This document shows, in pieces, positions 1 to 8,540 of a stretch of DNA of 39,015 nucleotides. Within the stretch, counting starts at the first letter, position 1, and each line of letters opens with the position of its first letter. Both the position numbers and the translations under genes were made by a program. Under the pieces are notes generated by a model. That model had not been told where the DNA came from and did no database searches. It worked only from the letters and a program-made list of their open reading frames with translations. The stretch spans positions 1-39,015 of the forward strand of contig NZ_BAGF01000038.1 of NCBI RefSeq assembly GCF_000308755.1. Reading direction: 5' to 3'. The stretch is from Nocardia pneumoniae NBRC 100136 (GTDB lineage: Bacteria > Actinomycetota > Actinomycetes > Mycobacteriales > Mycobacteriaceae).

Positions 1-406
1 CTTGAGCGCGGACGGCGCCGGCGAAGTAGCGGAAGTGATCGACCGCCAACGGCAGGTCGGCGGCCAGCGTTTCGCGCACCGGCTTGCCGTTCTCCCAGGT
101 CTCGGCGACCGCGAGCGCCTCGAGGTTGTCCTCGATCCGGTCGGCGATCTTGTTGAGGATGTTGGCCCGTTCGGTCGTCGATGTCGCGCCCCAGGCGTCG
201 GCGGCCTGGTGCGCGGCGTCCAACGCCAGGTCGATGTCGGCGGCCGAGGACCGCGCCACCTCGCAGAACGTCTGTCCGTCCACCGGGGAGGGATTCTCGA
301 AGTAGCGGCCCTCGACGGGGGCGGTCCATTCGCCGCCGATGAAGTTCTCGTAACGGGCGGCAAAGCTGACGATGCTGCCCTCGGCACCAGGCTTGGTGTA
401 GATCAT
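1..406 (-). CDS. Aldehyde dehydrogenase, N-terminal part (cut by window edge)
   Basis: NAD(P)-dependent aldehyde dehydrogenase, expected to oxidise acetaldehyde or another short aldehyde to the acid in the cytoplasm. About 135 residues are visible. The protein starts [10 protein letters not shown] and continues with FIGGEW, then [18 protein letters not shown] and [13 protein letters not shown], the usual N-terminal layout of the acetaldehyde/ExaC-like branch. The catalytic Cys and Glu lie outside the window. ATG at 406 is chosen because GAGGAG sits 8 bases upstream. It lies 111 bp downstream of the GAF regulator on the same strand, so that regulator is a likely controller. With the acetyl-CoA synthetase and alcohol dehydrogenase nearby, the inferred job is the middle step of alcohol assimilation. 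Confidence 0.9.
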   Translation of the reverse strand, partial: MIYTKPGAEGSIVSFAARYENFIGGEWTAPVEGRYFENPSPVDGQTFCEVARSSAADIDLALDAAHQAADAWGATSTTERANILNKIADRIEDNLEALAVAETWENGKPVRETLAADLPLAVDHFRYFAGAVRAQ

Positions 407-517
407 GACGCGTGCTCCTCGCTGAGTACTGAGGCGTATGCCACACGACGGCAAAGTCGTGATGCGACTCACTTTGGGTGGCGAGGGTTGGCAGAAGGTT
501 GCGCGATCAACCGGACG

Positions 518-1741
518 TCAGGCGCGCAGCGCCGTGTGCAACCGCGCGGCGGCCACCGCGCGGCGGGCGTCCGTGCCGGGCAGCAGCCGCAGCGCGTGCT
601 CATGCACCTCGATATCGTCGAGTGCCCGCTCGCCGTAGCGCAGCGCGTGCTCGACGTTGTCGCTGGCCAGGACGGCGGTGCGTACGCCGACTTCCAGGTA
701 TTCACGCCACTCCACGATGCCGGGCGTATCCGATTCGGGCAGCAACGGTCCGCGATACAGCTGCACGGCGGTCGTCGTATCCCCGGCTTCGAGCGCGGCC
801 AGCAGATCCACCGCATCGCACGACAGCGGGGTCATCAGCTGGTACACGCGGTTGGCGATCTCGCCGCCGGTGGTTCGCCGCAGGTGCGACACGTCCGCCT
901 TGAGCGTGCTCGAACTGGCCGGACGGTCGCCGTAGATGGCCAGATGCAGCCGCTCGGGAGTAAAGCCGTCGGGTTCCAACGCGAGCAGTACCAGAATCTC
1001 CAACTGGCGTCGCCGCAACCGGATCTGTTGTCCGTCACGGACCAGCCGGGCGGCTCCCAGGCAACTGAGCCGAAGACCTGAGTCGGTGTGCGTCATGCTG
1101 GCGCGCAACTGGGTTTCGATGGCGCTGACCAGCGTCCGGACCGTGGACATGGCCAGCGGATGGGACCGGTCCCAGGTGGAGGACAGATCGAGCACGCCGA
1201 GTTGACGTCCGTCGGCCGCCCGGATCGGCGCGCAGTAACAGACCCAGCCGTGCAAGGCGGCGACCAGATGCTCGGCCGAGAAAACGGTGCTCGGCTGCCC
1301 GGTGCGCAGGGCGAGCGAGAGGGCGTTGGTGCCCATATGGGCCTCGTCCCACCGGCCGCCCGGGGCGAACCCCACCTGTTCGGCCCGACGGCGCATGACG
1401 GCCCCTCCATAGGACCAGAGGATGGTGCCGGAATCATCGGTCACCGCAGCCACGTAGCCCGCGTCGTTGGCGATGCTGTGCAGTTGCTCGGACAGTTCGG
1501 TCACCGGAGCGCGCAACGGCGACTCGACCCACCGCGAGCCGACATCGGAGGAATCCGCAGGCGCGCAATCGAGCGCTGGATCTACAGTACGAAGGGAGCG
1601 CCGCCAGGATTGGGCGACTTCGCTGCGCAGGCTGGAATTGCTGGCGCGCGCCGTAAGAGGATGCGCTGCTCCCGGCACCCATCGAGCCCATTCCTTCTCC
1701 AAAGCAGCTCGCTGCTCCGAGAGAGTAGTGAAGTGCGCCAT
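518..1741 (-). CDS. GAF-domain transcriptional regulator with C-terminal winged helix
   Basis: About 407 residues from ATG 1741 (starts MAHFTTLSEQ). The N-terminal half resembles the sensor part of AcoR/acetoin-type activators: VAQSWRRSL near residue 48, then a GAF-like region with YVAAVTDDSGTILW, WDEAHMGTNALSLAL and HGWVCYCAPIRA. The AAA+ and Fis domains of classical AcoR are absent. Instead the C-terminal half has an OmpR-like winged helix (LRRRQLEILVLLAL, LKADVSHLRRTTGGEIANRV) followed by an alpha-helical tail. It is divergent from acs and upstream of the aldehyde dehydrogenase, so it probably senses an alcohol or aldehyde metabolite and controls both. ATG 1765 and a farther upstream start at 1861 remain possible; GAGGAAG is rather far (15 bases) from 1741. 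Confidence 0.8.
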   Translation of the reverse strand: MAHFTTLSEQRAALEKEWARWVPGAAHPLTARASNSSLRSEVAQSWRRSLRTVDPALDCAPADSSDVGSRWVESPLRAPVTELSEQLHSIANDAGYVAAVTDDSGTILWSYGGAVMRRRAEQVGFAPGGRWDEAHMGTNALSLALRTGQPSTVFSAEHLVAALHGWVCYCAPIRAADGRQLGVLDLSSTWDRSHPLAMSTVRTLVSAIETQLRASMTHTDSGLRLSCLGAARLVRDGQQIRLRRRQLEILVLLALEPDGFTPERLHLAIYGDRPASSSTLKADVSHLRRTTGGEIANRVYQLMTPLSCDAVDLLAALEAGDTTTAVQLYRGPLLPESDTPGIVEWREYLEVGVRTAVLASDNVEHALRYGERALDDIEVHEHALRLLPGTDARRAVAAARLHTALRA

Positions 1742-1869
1742 CTCGCTGGTCCGTGTCTTCCTCATCACATTCACCGACAACCCCATCTTTGCGCGGCGCA
1801 TGCTCGCGCGCCAGCACTTCTGTGACCTGCGCAACCTGTCGCCAACCTTTTCCGCCGACACTCCCCGCC

Positions 1870-3804
1870 ATGGACGACCTCACCACCACCCCGCCTTTCC
1901 AACCGGTGCGCAGCCGCACGGGTGTGGCCGCGGAGCTGTACGAACATGCCCAACTGGATTGGGAGGGCTTCTGGGCGCAGCAGGCCGACCGCCTGCACTG
2001 GCACACCAAGTGGCACACCGTACTGGACTGGTCCACGGCGCCGTTCGCGACCTGGTTCGGTGGGGGCACGCTGAATGTCGCGCACAACTGTGTGGACCGG
2101 CACGTCGACGCGGGGCACGGCGATCAGGTAGCCATCCATTGGGTGGGGGAACCCGGCGACACCCGCGACCTGACCTATGCCGATCTCCGCAGCGCGGTGT
2201 GCGCGGCCGCGAACGCGCTTGCCTCGCTCGGCCTGCAGCCGGGTGATCGTGTCGCCGTCCAGCTGCCGATGATTCCCGAGGCGATCATCACGATGCTCGC
2301 CTGCGCCCGGCTCGGTCTGGTGCACAGCGTCGTGTTCGCCGGCTTCTCGCCGACGGCGTTGCGGGCCCGCGTCGATGACGCGCAGGCGCGGGTGGTGATC
2401 ACCGCCGACGGACAATACCGTCGCGGTCGCGCCGTTCCGATGAAGCGGAACGTGGACGAGGCGCTGGCCGGAGCGGCGAGTGTCGAGAAGGTGATCGTCG
2501 TGCGGCGCACCGGGGGCGACCTGGCCGGTGAGGTGCCATGGACACCTGGTCGCGATGTGTGGTGGCACGACTTGATGAGCGGGCAGTCCGACGAGCATCG
2601 CTGCGAAGCCTTCGACGCCGAGCATCCGCTGTTCATCCTGTACACCTCGGGCACTACCGGGAAACCGAAAGGCATCCTGCACACCTCGGGCGGCTACCTG
2701 GTGCAGGCCGCTTATTCGCATGAGGTGGCCTTCGACCACCAGCCAGGCCGGGACGTGTACTGGTGCACCGCCGATATCGGCTGGGTGACCGGCCATTCCT
2801 ATCTCGTCTACGGGCCGTTGGCCAACCGGGCCACCCAGGTCGTCTACGAGGGAACGCCGAACACCCCGCACGAGGGCAGGCATTGGGAGATCATCGAGAA
2901 GTACGGCGTCTCCATCTACTACACCGCGCCCACGCTGATCCGCACCTTCATGAAGTGGGGAGACGACATTCCGGCGAAATACGATCTGTCCACTCTTCGG
3001 GTGCTCGGCAGTGTCGGCGAGCCGATCAATCCCGAAGCCTGGCTCTGGTACCGCGACCACATCGGCGCCGGGCGTGCACCCATCGTGGACACCTGGTGGC
3101 AGACCGAGACCGGTGCGATCATGGTCGCCCCGGTTCCCGGTGTTCGTCCCCCGAAGCCGGGTTCCGCCCAACGGCCGCTGCCGGGGATATCGGCGCGGGT
3201 GGTCGACGATCAGGGTGTGGAGGTCGCTCGTGGAGAGAGCGGCTATCTGGTGTTGACCAAGCCCTGGCCGTCGATGGTGCGGGGCGTCTGGGGCGACGAA
3301 GAACGGTTCCGGAAGAACTATTGGGACCGGTTCGCCGCGCACGGCTACTACTTCGCCGGTGATGGGGCGAAATACGATGATGATGGCGACATCTGGGTGC
3401 TCGGTCGTACTGACGACGTCATGAACGTGTCCGGCCATCGCTTGTCGACTTCGGAAATCGAATCGGCACTGGTATCGCATCCGGCTGTCGCGGAGGCCGC
3501 GGTGGTCGGCGCCGCCGATCCGGTCACCGGCCAGCGCGTCGTCGCGTTCGTCGTCCTGCGGGACGACGCCGGTGAACTCGGCGGCGAGGAGCTGCGCAGG
3601 CATGTGGTCACCGCGATCGGGCCGATCGCCGCTCCGCGGCAGACGCTGATCGTCGCCGAACTCCCGAAAACGCGATCGGGCAAGATCGTGCGCCGCCTGC
3701 TCCGCGATATCGCCGAGGGTCACGACCTCGGCGAGACGACCACCCTCGCCGATCCTGCTGTGGTGCATCGGATCGCCGCGTCCTACCGGACCGACGGCAA
3801 CTGA
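1870..3804 (+). CDS. acs: Acetyl-CoA synthetase (AMP-forming)
   Basis: Activates acetate with ATP and CoA to acetyl-CoA through acetyl-AMP. The 644-residue length fits the family (about 650). Visible motifs are the P-loop-like YTSGTTGKPKGI, CTADIGWVTGHSYLVYGPL, DTWWQTETG, the hinge region GRTDDVMNVSGHR, and LPKTRSGKIVRR with the C-terminal catalytic and acetylation-target lysine. The Trp in WWQTETG is the residue that restricts the pocket to acetate in known Acs enzymes, while PrpE-type enzymes carry a smaller residue. ATG 1870 gives the expected N-terminus; the frame is open further upstream but unlike the family. It is transcribed away from the GAF regulator, from a 128-bp shared intergenic region. 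It completes alcohol to acetyl-CoA with the dehydrogenases of the locus. Confidence 0.93.
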   Translation: MDDLTTTPPFQPVRSRTGVAAELYEHAQLDWEGFWAQQADRLHWHTKWHTVLDWSTAPFATWFGGGTLNVAHNCVDRHVDAGHGDQVAIHWVGEPGDTRDLTYADLRSAVCAAANALASLGLQPGDRVAVQLPMIPEAIITMLACARLGLVHSVVFAGFSPTALRARVDDAQARVVITADGQYRRGRAVPMKRNVDEALAGAASVEKVIVVRRTGGDLAGEVPWTPGRDVWWHDLMSGQSDEHRCEAFDAEHPLFILYTSGTTGKPKGILHTSGGYLVQAAYSHEVAFDHQPGRDVYWCTADIGWVTGHSYLVYGPLANRATQVVYEGTPNTPHEGRHWEIIEKYGVSIYYTAPTLIRTFMKWGDDIPAKYDLSTLRVLGSVGEPINPEAWLWYRDHIGAGRAPIVDTWWQTETGAIMVAPVPGVRPPKPGSAQRPLPGISARVVDDQGVEVARGESGYLVLTKPWPSMVRGVWGDEERFRKNYWDRFAAHGYYFAGDGAKYDDDGDIWVLGRTDDVMNVSGHRLSTSEIESALVSHPAVAEAAVVGAADPVTGQRVVAFVVLRDDAGELGGEELRRHVVTAIGPIAAPRQTLIVAELPKTRSGKIVRRLLRDIAEGHDLGETTTLADPAVVHRIAASYRTDGN

Positions 3805-3844
3805 ATCCATCGCTCTATTCACCTCGCACGCTGCCACGGGGCGG

Positions 3845-4102
3845 TCACGGCTGGATGTAGAGCCGTTCCGTGGGCAAGCGCGGGAACTCGGCTGTGTCCC
3901 TGGGACGCAGGATGGTTACGGTGCCACGCTCGCGAGCCGGCCATTCCTGCACGAACACCAGCGCCGCCGTCAAGCACGCCACGAAATCCAGCTGCTGGCA
4001 ACCGAATACGATCCGCAAACACACGTCCGGTTCGTTCGGCAACGGAGAACGCCGCCCTCGGTGCAGGCGTTGCACGCGGAAACGCCGCTCATGGAGACTC
4101 AT
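3845..4102 (-). CDS. Small protein of unknown function ending the mycofactocin operon
   Basis: An 85-residue ORF (starts MSLHERRFRV, ends PTERLYIQP) whose ATG lies 14 bp inside the 3' end of mftF, so translation is probably coupled. It contains several charged stretches and a central hydrophobic run (LDFVACLTAALVFVQEW), with two Cys. I do not recognise a family. Overlap with mftF, the same strand and the lack of another gene before convergent acs argue that it is the last gene of the operon. It could instead be a chance ORF; conservation of the overlap in other genomes would decide. Confidence 0.5.
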   Translation of the reverse strand: MSLHERRFRVQRLHRGRRSPLPNEPDVCLRIVFGCQQLDFVACLTAALVFVQEWPARERGTVTILRPRDTAEFPRLPTERLYIQP

Positions 4103-5492
4103 CGTTACGGCGTCTTCTGGTGAATCGCGGCGACAGCGGTACGAGGGTCCGGTGCCGAAGACATCCGGTCCATACCCCGAGCGAGTAGGCGGCATCGTCA
4201 GCGATACGCAGCGTCAGCCAGGCGGTACCGTGGCGGCCACCGACAGCTTCAGCAAGGCACACTCCGAGGCTCAGCAGCAGCACGCGCCGACCGGTCGGAG
4301 TGAGCAGCGCTAACGGCCACCAGGTACGGCGGACGGCGTCGGCCAGCGCCTGGCCTGCGCCGATGTGCGCTCCGCCGGTGACGGCCAGGGCCGCAGTGGC
4401 GGGAATACCGCGGAGCCGGCGCAGCGTCAGCGCCGCGGCGACCGCAGCGGCGGAAGCGGCCAGGATCGGGCGGCCGGTCACGGCCGAAGCCCAAGACAGC
4501 GCATGCAATGGGCTCAGCCGAGCACAGGCGAGCCGTTCCGGATGCCGGATCGCCAGCGGCGCGGCCGACGTCCCGTAATCGAACCGCTGCCGTAACCAGG
4601 CCCACACGCTGCGGCGTGGCGTGTGCCAGGTGACGGCGCTCGGCTGATAGCGGACCAGATGACCCGCGTCGGCGAGCCTCCAAACCAGATCGACATCCTC
4701 GCCGAAGCGCAGCCGCTCATCGAATCCACCGATCTGAGCCAATGCGTCGCGACGGACGACGAGCGCGGCGGCGGGAACATAGGCCACCCGGCTCATCGGC
4801 CGGACCACGGCGGGGTGTCGGCCCATATCCAGACTGGAACGGCCTTCTTCATAGCGGCTTACGGACCTGGCACCTGACGGGGCAGATTCCCCTGGCACGC
4901 GCTCGGTGCAACTGCGCACGCGAGGGGCCACGGCTGCGACCCTTGGATCGTCGAACAGCGGCAGTACAGCATCCAGCCAATCCGCTTCCGGAACGACATC
5001 GGAGTCGAGAAAGGCGACCAGATCGGTGCGAGCCCGACGCCAGCCGGTATTGCGGGCCGCGGCCGGACCATGCGGGGTGTGGTGGCGAATCGTCGCCTGC
5101 CCCAGGGCAATTTCCGATCCATCGTCCACAACGATGCGGTGGCGCAGTTCGCACGTCGCGTCGAGCAGTCGAGACAGACCGGCGGCGTTGTCTTTGACCG
5201 GCACGACGAGCGTGACATCGGCCGCGGTGTATGTCGCTGGACCGGGGACCGGATGCACGAGCCCCGCGCTGAGCAGATGCTGCAGCAACATCGCCGACCG
5301 CGCGTCGGCGCCGACCGGCGCACCGACGAGCCACCGGTCGACGCGACGCGCCCCATCCGCCGACAGCCGCACCAGACGCAATGGCGACCCACCGAGCAAT
5401 ACCCGGCCCGCCGCGTAACGGCGGACGCTGTGATCGAGAACGATTTCGGGCAACTCAGCCGCCCTCCGTTGACGCCGCCCGGCCATCTTCAC
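4089..5492 (-). CDS. mftF: Mycofactocin glycosyltransferase MftF
   Basis: Family-2 glycosyltransferase of 467 residues, which in mycobacteria adds the oligoglucose chain to premycofactocin. The catalytic domain begins near residue 92 (VTLVVPVKDNAAGLSRLL). It contains VVDDGS (121-126), FLDSDVVPEADW with a DxD at 163-165, GFDERLRFGEDVDLVWRL with the GED motif at 264-266, and WLRQRFDYGTSAAPL. The C-terminal third is hydrophobic and probably membrane-associated (ILAASAAAVAAALTL, ALLTPTGRRVLLLSLGV). GTG 5492 overlaps the stop of mftD as GTGA, implying translational coupling; ATG 5486 is the alternative. Canonical loci have mftE between mftD and mftF, and here there is no room for it. Confidence 0.92.
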   Translation of the reverse strand: MKMAGRRQRRAAELPEIVLDHSVRRYAAGRVLLGGSPLRLVRLSADGARRVDRWLVGAPVGADARSAMLLQHLLSAGLVHPVPGPATYTAADVTLVVPVKDNAAGLSRLLDATCELRHRIVVDDGSEIALGQATIRHHTPHGPAAARNTGWRRARTDLVAFLDSDVVPEADWLDAVLPLFDDPRVAAVAPRVRSCTERVPGESAPSGARSVSRYEEGRSSLDMGRHPAVVRPMSRVAYVPAAALVVRRDALAQIGGFDERLRFGEDVDLVWRLADAGHLVRYQPSAVTWHTPRRSVWAWLRQRFDYGTSAAPLAIRHPERLACARLSPLHALSWASAVTGRPILAASAAAVAAALTLRRLRGIPATAALAVTGGAHIGAGQALADAVRRTWWPLALLTPTGRRVLLLSLGVCLAEAVGGRHGTAWLTLRIADDAAYSLGVWTGCLRHRTLVPLSPRFTRRRRNDESP

Positions 5493-6661
5493 ATGCCTCG
5501 CCGGAATCCGTCCGGGATGAGCACGTCCTCTTGGTGCACCTCATGGATATCGGAACGGCCGAGACCATACAGCGTGGAGTCGATACCCTGCCGCAGTATT
5601 TCCAGCACATTGTGCACGCCGCGCTCACCGTTCGCGGCCATGCCCCACAGGTAGGGGCGGCCGATCATGACCGCGCGCGCACCGAGCGCGACGGCCTTGA
5701 CCACATCGCTGCCGCGGCGGATCCCTCCATCGAGCAACACCTCCAGCTGATCGCCCACCGCCTCCACCACACCGGGCAGCGCTCGAATGGCTGCGGGTGT
5801 CGAATCGAGGTTGTTTCCGCCGTGGTTGGACACCGAAATGGCGGTGGCGCCGACGTCGACGGCTCGCCGCGCATCGTCGGCGCGCATGACGCCCTTGATC
5901 ATCATCGGGCCGTCCCACTGCTCACGCAGCCACGCCAAGTCCTGCCATGTCGGGGGCGGCGTGCCCATCCACTCGCCATACGCGCCGAAGAACGTGGGGC
6001 CGCTTTCGCCTATCCCAACGAGATTCGGTGTGGTGAGGTCGGGCAGCGCGCCTGCGCGCAGGAATCGCCACAGCCATCCCGGCCGGACGACGACGCTCGG
6101 CGCGAACCGCAGCGCGGTTTTGACATCGATTCGTTCCGGCAGCGGAGGACTCCCCCAGTCGCGGGCGGTGGCGAACACCCAGTCCAACGTGACGATCAGC
6201 CCCTTGGCTCCCGCCCGTTTCGCCCGATCCAGGCGGGCCAGCATGGCATCCTTGCTGCCGAGCCAGTACACCTGGAAGAACACCTTGTCGTTGGCCTCGA
6301 TAACGTCCTCGATCGGTTTGGAGGCGAACGACGACAGCCCCATCGCGGTGCCCGAGGCCGCGGCGGCCCGGGCGACACCGACCTCGCCGTGCGGGTCGAC
6401 GGCCTGTACACCGGTGGGCGAGATGATCACCGGTAGCGAGATCTGCTGTTCCAGAACGCTCGTCGCCTGCGACCGGACAGCAGGGAGGTCGGCGATGCGC
6501 GGGCGAAAGCCGAGCTCGGCGAAGGCCGCGGTGTTATCGGCCAGCGTGACCCCGGCCTGCGAACCAGCCAACAGCGCGCGGTACACCGGCTCGGGCACAC
6601 GCTTTTTCGCGCGTTCCTTGGCCTCGGCGACCGTTTCGAACCAGTCCTTCGTGCTTGCCAT
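5489..6661 (-). CDS. mftD: Mycofactocin biosynthesis FMN-dependent dehydrogenase MftD
   Basis: A 390-residue alpha-hydroxyacid-oxidase-like flavoprotein. In characterised systems MftD oxidatively deaminates the cyclised Val-Tyr-derived intermediate (AHDP) to the redox-active premycofactocin. Family signatures are LPVIISPTGVQAVDPHGEVGVARAAA, VFFQVYWLGSK, KGLIVTLDWVFATARDWG, MMIKGVMRADDARRAVDVGA, the active-site segment ISVSNHGGNNLD with the conserved His, and the FMN-phosphate region LLDGGIRRGSDVVKA plus ARAVMIGRPYLWG. ATG 6661 (MASTKDWFET) has AAGGAT upstream and matches the usual MftD start; the open frame extends far upstream over mftC but that part is not MftD-like. It lies 16 bp after mftC. 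Confidence 0.95.
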   Translation of the reverse strand: MASTKDWFETVAEAKERAKKRVPEPVYRALLAGSQAGVTLADNTAAFAELGFRPRIADLPAVRSQATSVLEQQISLPVIISPTGVQAVDPHGEVGVARAAAASGTAMGLSSFASKPIEDVIEANDKVFFQVYWLGSKDAMLARLDRAKRAGAKGLIVTLDWVFATARDWGSPPLPERIDVKTALRFAPSVVVRPGWLWRFLRAGALPDLTTPNLVGIGESGPTFFGAYGEWMGTPPPTWQDLAWLREQWDGPMMIKGVMRADDARRAVDVGATAISVSNHGGNNLDSTPAAIRALPGVVEAVGDQLEVLLDGGIRRGSDVVKAVALGARAVMIGRPYLWGMAANGERGVHNVLEILRQGIDSTLYGLGRSDIHEVHQEDVLIPDGFRRGM

Positions 6662-6677
6662 GAGAAATCCTTGTGTA

Positions 6678-7862
6678 TCAGTGAATTCCGGAGATAGGGC
6701 TGGTGTCGCACGCCCGGTCCGGAACCGGAAAGCGCGCGGTGGGTATGCCGAGCGGGACCGATCCTGACCGGGCGGCCCTGCGGGAATGGTCCTTGTCGGG
6801 TCTCGGCACACCCCCCGCGCCGACGGCGGCGAACGCGGCTTCGGCGTTGCCTCGGACGCATTCCGGGTCCGGCCCATCCAGCGGCAACCCGGTGAAGAAT
6901 TTCGCGGCCATGCACCCGCCTTGGCACGCGTCGAACGCAGGGCAGGCGGTGCAGCTTCCACCGGTCTGAGGTTGCCGCAACCGGGTGAAGAGCTCGGATG
7001 TGCCCCAGACCTTCTCGAAGCCGCCCGGATCGCGGACATTACCGGCGAGGAACTCGTCGTGAATAGCGAACGGACAGGCATAGACATCGCCGACCGGGTC
7101 GATCAGGCACACCACCCGTCCGGCGCCACACAGGTTCAAGCCAGGCAACGGCGTGGATCCGAGGGCGTTGAGATGAAAGAACGAGTCGCCGGTCAGCACG
7201 TTCGCGCCGTTGGCGATCAACCACTCGTAGATCTGCAACTGTTGGGCTGCGGTGGGATGCAGGTCGTCCCAGACATCGGCACCGCGGCCTGATGGACGCA
7301 GCCGGGTGATCCGCAGTTGCGCGCCGAACCGGTCCGCGAGCGTTGCGAACTCATCGAGTTGCGCGACATTGTGTCGGGTCATCACCACCGAGATCTTGAA
7401 ATTCTGAAATCCCGCGTCGGCGAGGTTGGCCATCGCCCGATGAGCCATCGCGAACGACCCCCGGCCGCGCACGGCGTCGTTGACCTCCGCGGTGGCGCCG
7501 TCGATGGAGATCTGCACGTCTACGTAATCAGTGGCGGCCAGTCGTCGCGCCCGCTCCGGGGTGATCCGAACTCCATTGGTGGAGAACTTGACACCCACCC
7601 CGTGATCGATCGAGTAGTCGAGCAGTTCCCAGAAGTCGGGCCGCACCGTCGGCTCACCGCCGCCGATGTTGACATAGAACACCTGCATCCGTTGCAGATC
7701 ATCAATGACGGTCTTGCATTCGGCTGTGCTGAGCTCGCGGGGATCGCGCCGACCTGACGAGGAAAGGCAATGCTCGCACGCCAGGTTGCAGGCGTAGGTG
7801 AGCTCCCAGGTCAAGCAGATCGGCGCGGCCAGACCATGTTTGAACTGCTCCACCAACCTCAT
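6678..7862 (-). CDS. mftC: Mycofactocin radical SAM maturase MftC
   Basis: Radical SAM/SPASM enzyme of 394 residues. It oxidatively decarboxylates the C-terminal Tyr of MftA and then forms the Val-Tyr cross-link. The radical-SAM cluster motif is CNLACEHC in LTWELTYACNLACEHC near residues 24-31. GGGEP follows in VNIGGGEPTVRPD, and FSTNG lies further on. The SPASM region carries auxiliary-cluster cysteines: CGAGRVVCLIDPVGDVYAC, CTACPAFDACQGGC and a last Cys in PDPEC. ATG 7862 (MRLVEQFKHGL) is preceded by AGGAGG at ideal spacing, so the upstream in-frame start at 7889 is rejected. The C-terminal tail past the last Cys is about 56 residues and rich in Arg, Ser and Pro. Confidence 0.96.
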   Translation of the reverse strand: MRLVEQFKHGLAAPICLTWELTYACNLACEHCLSSSGRRDPRELSTAECKTVIDDLQRMQVFYVNIGGGEPTVRPDFWELLDYSIDHGVGVKFSTNGVRITPERARRLAATDYVDVQISIDGATAEVNDAVRGRGSFAMAHRAMANLADAGFQNFKISVVMTRHNVAQLDEFATLADRFGAQLRITRLRPSGRGADVWDDLHPTAAQQLQIYEWLIANGANVLTGDSFFHLNALGSTPLPGLNLCGAGRVVCLIDPVGDVYACPFAIHDEFLAGNVRDPGGFEKVWGTSELFTRLRQPQTGGSCTACPAFDACQGGCMAAKFFTGLPLDGPDPECVRGNAEAAFAAVGAGGVPRPDKDHSRRAARSGSVPLGIPTARFPVPDRACDTSPISGIH

Positions 7863-7885
7863 CGGATTCCTCCTCTGCCGTTCGC

Positions 7886-8176
7886 TCACGCCTGCGAGCG
7901 AGCTTGAATCGTGCCCGCAGCGGCCAGGTCGGCCAGGGCGTTCAGATAGCGCGGTCTGTCCGTGCGCGGGACCTCGGCCGCCGCCAGCGCGGACGCCGCG
8001 TCGGTGTGGTCCGCCAACGTGCGGACCACCCGCACCAACGCGGGTGTCTTCAGAAATGACAGCCGGCGGGTGCCGTAGTCGTACAGCAGCGCCCCGAACG
8101 GCTCCGGCCGGACCGCCACCGACGGCGTGAGGCGGTATGGCCGGGTCGGGTCGAAGGGCGGGGTCTCAGTAGACAC
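7886..8176 (-). CDS. mftB: Mycofactocin precursor chaperone MftB (RRE protein)
   Basis: About 96 residues. MftB is the small PqqD-like RiPP recognition element that binds the MftA leader and delivers it to MftC. Visible segments are YRLTPSVAVRPEPFGALLYDYGTRRL, LSFLKTPALVRVVRTL and RYLNALADLAAAGTI, which match the MftB pattern. The likely start is GTG 8176, which overlaps the last codons of mftA; ATG 8188, further inside mftA, is an alternative. It ends 23 bp before mftC. Confidence 0.9.
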   Translation of the reverse strand: MSTETPPFDPTRPYRLTPSVAVRPEPFGALLYDYGTRRLSFLKTPALVRVVRTLADHTDAASALAAAEVPRTDRPRYLNALADLAAAGTIQARSQA

Positions 8177-8252
8177 CGCACATGCCATCGATAGACACGT
8201 CCTCGACCAGCAGGTCCTGTTCGACCGTCTCATCGATCGAATGCTCGTTCAT
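8166..8252 (-). CDS. mftA: Mycofactocin precursor peptide MftA
   Basis: A 28-residue ORF read from ATG 8252, beginning MNEHSIDETVEQD and ending in the diagnostic IDGMCGVY. The last two residues, Val-Tyr, are the core that becomes the redox cofactor; the acidic leader is bound by MftB. GGGGAAGCTCCTTTC-type sequence on the plus strand means a strong GAAAGGAGCTTCCCC ribosome site lies directly upstream. It is the first gene of the operon and is divergent from the ErcA-like dehydrogenase across a 288-bp intergenic region. Confidence 0.97.
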   Translation of the reverse strand: MNEHSIDETVEQDLLVEDVSIDGMCGVY

Positions 8253-8407
8253 GGGGAAGCTCCTTTCATCGGTGGCCATCTATGACCGCGACCACGAAGC
8301 TAGGGGCATTCGGCACCGAAGAGAACGGCGTCGCGGCACAACCATCCGATCGCCACACCGAACTGCCCGGACGGAGAGGTTCGATGCCCGACGCCCGGTT
8401 CGGTCGT

Positions 8408-8457
8408 GATCGTCCTGGGGGCACCTGTCCGATCGGGTAGGTGCCCCCAGCACGATC
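8408..8457. promoter_or_regulatory. Large inverted repeat between mftA and the Fe-alcohol dehydrogenase
   Basis: Perfect 12-bp arms CTGGGGGCACCT (8415-8426) and AGGTGCCCCCAG (8439-8450) with a 12-nt spacer. The arms extend outward as GATCGTC / CACGATC to 19 bp with one mismatch (8408-8426 and 8439-8457). It lies 156 bp upstream of mftA and 84 bp upstream of the GTG of the divergent dehydrogenase. There is no T-run, so an operator is more likely than a terminator. The neighbouring NarL-type response regulator or the GAF regulator at 518-1741 are candidate binders (inference). Confidence 0.7.
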
Positions 8458-8540
8458 GCAGGGTATGACCGCCCTCACATCGAGGACTAGCCTGGAGACG
8501 TTCGGCAGTGTCGCCGTATGTGGGCGAGTGAGGAGCAGTC

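Noticed and set aside
1771..3837. A 688-residue open frame antisense to acs
   Set aside because: It mirrors the acs frame, is rich in Arg/His/Gly, and shows no domain; the acs reading is unambiguous.
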